Source: Flavobacteriaceae bacterium PS02336 (lineage in GTDB: Bacteria; Bacteroidota; Bacteroidia; Flavobacteriales; Flavobacteriaceae). Taken from it: 64,000 nucleotides of DNA. Positions 62,577 to 64,000 of the stretch are shown one piece after another. Numbering within the stretch: position 1 is the first letter of the stretch; each line of letters begins with the position of its first letter. The notes under the pieces were generated by a model that saw only the letters and a list, made by a program, of their open reading frames with translations, ran no database searches and had not been told where the DNA came from. The DNA lies in NCBI GenBank assembly GCA_029960065.1, contig JASCOF010000001.1:434001-498000 (forward strand), given 5' to 3'. The translations under genes were made by a program, and so were the position numbers.

Positions 62577-63569
62577 TTATGATGTAGGTTCTAATCTTCC
62601 AAGAAGGAAAGTAGTTGGAAGTTGAAAACTGTTTTTACCTTTTGTCATTGTTACACCTTTCAGTGTAATAGTATGAAAATAAATACCTCCAGTTAATGTT
62701 GTAGTTACTTCTATAATACCGCTTGTATTTTCTACACCAGCTTGGCCTGTCCAATCTTCTGCAATAGATGGACTAGTTGGAAATGTAGCACTGCAAAAGT
62801 AGTCGCTGGCAAAAGATCCTGTTCCGCTTGCTACACTCTTGTAGTAAAGTTTATTTGTTGTTGTGCCGATATACCCTTTTCTAGGCTGTCCAGCAGGAGT
62901 TTCTTCATCTTTTAATAAATCAGCTTGCATATTGTCAATCATAATAAAAAATGAAGTATTATAATTATAAACTCGAAGTTGATTGCTTACTGTGCATCTG
63001 CTGGCAAGCTCGCTCGAAAATGTCAAAGTAGCAGGAACACTCGTTTTAGTACTAAACGTGCCAAACGGGTAAGTAGGATAAACCTGCGGCTTTGAATTTG
63101 AAATATTGAAAGTAATGTTTGTAAAACTAATGTTATGGTTGTAACCTTCAAGTTTTGTACTTCCATCAACAGCTGGTTTTGATATATTTGCGTCGGTAGT
63201 AATCTTAATTGTTCCTGAAGTAGCAATCCATTCGTCTGTTACTTTAGGTGTGCTTGGCGGAATAAGTCCACATATATTGTCTGCAACCAGCGTCCCATCG
63301 TATGCTCTGTAAATAGCACGATAAGCTCCATTTCCTCCAGTAGGAATATCATATTCATAAGTTCCAGGTTCGCTTTTTAGGGCGTCTTTAGGCATTTGAA
63401 GTAAAAAAGCTTCTTGGCTTTTCAATTTATAAAGTAGCGTGTTGTCTGTAGTAGTGGTGCAGTTTGTAGGAACTACACTGTCAAAATCTATTTCTTGAAC
63501 AGTTAGATCTCCATCATCACATCCATTCAGTAAAAAAGCAAATAATATAAGAGAAGCGTATTTTTTCAT
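62577..63569 (-). CDS. Hypothetical secreted lipoprotein
   Basis: 330 residues from the ATG at 63569, where the lipoprotein signal begins (MKKYASLILFAFLLNGC; Cys17). The frame upstream to 63632 is rejected because it hides the signal. The mature part is beta-rich with paired cysteines (NCTTTTD, NICGLIPP, RCTVSNQL, FCSATFP). The pattern ICGLIPPSTPKVTDEW recurs as FCSATFPTSPSIAEDW, so the protein has two similar modules. No family recognised. Divergent from the cysteine desulfurase gene. Confidence 0.75.
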   Translation of the reverse strand: MKKYASLILFAFLLNGCDDGDLTVQEIDFDSVVPTNCTTTTDNTLLYKLKSQEAFLLQMPKDALKSEPGTYEYDIPTGGNGAYRAIYRAYDGTLVADNICGLIPPSTPKVTDEWIATSGTIKITTDANISKPAVDGSTKLEGYNHNISFTNITFNISNSKPQVYPTYPFGTFSTKTSVPATLTFSSELASRCTVSNQLRVYNYNTSFFIMIDNMQADLLKDEETPAGQPRKGYIGTTTNKLYYKSVASGTGSFASDYFCSATFPTSPSIAEDWTGQAGVENTSGIIEVTTTLTGGIYFHTITLKGVTMTKGKNSFQLPTTFLLGRLEPTS

Positions 63570-63643
63570 TGTAAAATTTATTTGGGTCAAAAATAGTGAA
63601 AAAAATGGCAAATGATATTTAAGATTTGACAATTGATATTTCT

Positions 63644-63651
63644 TAACTTTG
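63644..63651 (+). promoter_or_regulatory. -7 promoter box of the cysteine desulfurase gene
   Basis: TAACTTTG, an exact TAnnTTTG match, ending 6 nt before the ATG at 63658. TTG at 63626-63628 is a candidate -33 box with a short 15-nt spacer. Confidence 0.5.
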
Positions 63652-63657
63652 TACCAA

Positions 63658-64000
63658 TGAAAAAAGTATATCTAGATAATGCCTCAACAACTGCAATACG
63701 TCCCGAAGTAATTCAGGAAATGACCAAAGTGATGCTTGAGGATTTTGGTAATCCGTCGTCTACGCATAGTTTTGGACGCAATGGCAAAACTATTTTAGAG
63801 CTTTCGAGAAAAAGTATCGCAAAGCATTTAAATTGTACCGCACAGGAAATCATTTTTACTTCTGGAGGAACCGAAGCCGATAACTGGATTCTTCGTTCTG
63901 CTGTTGAAGATTTAAAAATAGAAAGAATTATTGCTTCAAAAATAGAACATCATGCCGTTCTGCATACCGTTTGGGCACTTCAAGAAGAATATAATGTTCA
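63658..64000 (+). CDS. Cysteine desulfurase, NifS/IscS-like (partial)
   Basis: 114 codons are visible before the right edge. The protein starts MKKVYLDNASTTAIRPEV, the classic start of class V cysteine desulfurases, and has GNPSSTHSFGRNGK (about 32-45) and FTSGGTEADNWIL (about 65-77). The histidine in KIEHHAVLHT (about 97-106) stacks on PLP in the family. The PLP lysine and the active-site cysteine lie off the window, so the subtype is not decided. It would release sulfur from cysteine for Fe-S clusters or tRNA thiolation. Confidence 0.93.

Noticed and set aside
1..64000. tRNA or rRNA genes, prophage, insertion sequence
   Set aside because: No cloverleaf with an intact T-loop, no rRNA-like stretch, no integrase, transposase or phage structural gene was seen on either strand.

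Overview
The window looks like a chromosomal segment of a Flavobacterium-type member of the Bacteroidota. Supporting signs are the low GC content, the TAnnTTTG -7 promoter boxes upstream of many genes, a type IX secretion C-terminal domain on a pectate lyase, carboxypeptidase-regulatory-domain TonB receptors, many short lipoproteins of families restricted to this phylum, and the remains of a Bacteroidota-type type VI secretion locus. I see no rRNA, tRNA, CRISPR array, insertion sequence or prophage.

Layout. 1-8.3 kb: a truncated BatA/vWA membrane protein, a secreted beta-propeller lactonase, a DEAD-box-type helicase with a DEFD motif, and an operon of a LolD-like ATPase, a multi-pass membrane protein and a DUF2400 protein. 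8.3-13.6 kb: an orphan secreted pectate lyase and small envelope proteins. 13.6-17.5 kb: serine biosynthesis (serA, serC), a LuxC-like acyl-CoA reductase and a divergent ferredoxin. 17.5-28.5 kb: a TonB receptor, ychF, and an envelope and redox run ending with pncB. 28.5-33.4 kb: parE, a tiny membrane protein, and parC. 33.4-34.8 kb: a scar in which the 3' ends of clpV and tssF face away from each other. 34.8-44 kb: an imelysin-like/dihaem peroxidase fusion with a PhoX-like lipoprotein, a cNMP/CBS/nucleotidyltransferase regulator with an exonuclease, a pentapeptide protein and murQ. 44-49 kb: two tandem membrane-anchored AraC regulators ahead of an outer-membrane receptor. 49-57.5 kb: a ZIP transporter, methyltransferases, a racemase, an rlmD block and a histidine kinase. 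57.5-64 kb: an aldo/keto reductase, the cysE-cysM pair, a DUF1003 protein, an Smr protein, and the start of a cysteine desulfurase.

How the genes fit together. serA and serC make serine from 3-phosphoglycerate. cysE and cysM turn serine into cysteine, and the cysteine desulfurase at the right edge draws on cysteine for sulfur. parE and parC together supply a type IIA topoisomerase. The two AraC paralogues and the receptor downstream probably form one sensing and uptake unit. Most of the rest is housekeeping or envelope maintenance.

The two most unusual signals are not ordinary genes. First, at least ten intergenic spacers hold arrays or hairpins built from short iterated words, mostly with an exact 8-nt period and in some cases 7 nt. 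The words differ from locus to locus (CTAAG-type, CACAAAG-type, TTAGATAA-type and others), and in two cases the upstream gene's stop codon lies inside the first word. Second, the clpV/tssF junction reads as a single deletion that removed the interior of a type VI secretion locus. A LolD-like ATPase with about 75 extra residues containing two membrane segments, and promoter boxes sitting only 4-6 nt before start codons, are also worth checking. All family assignments come from reading the sequence; no database search was possible.
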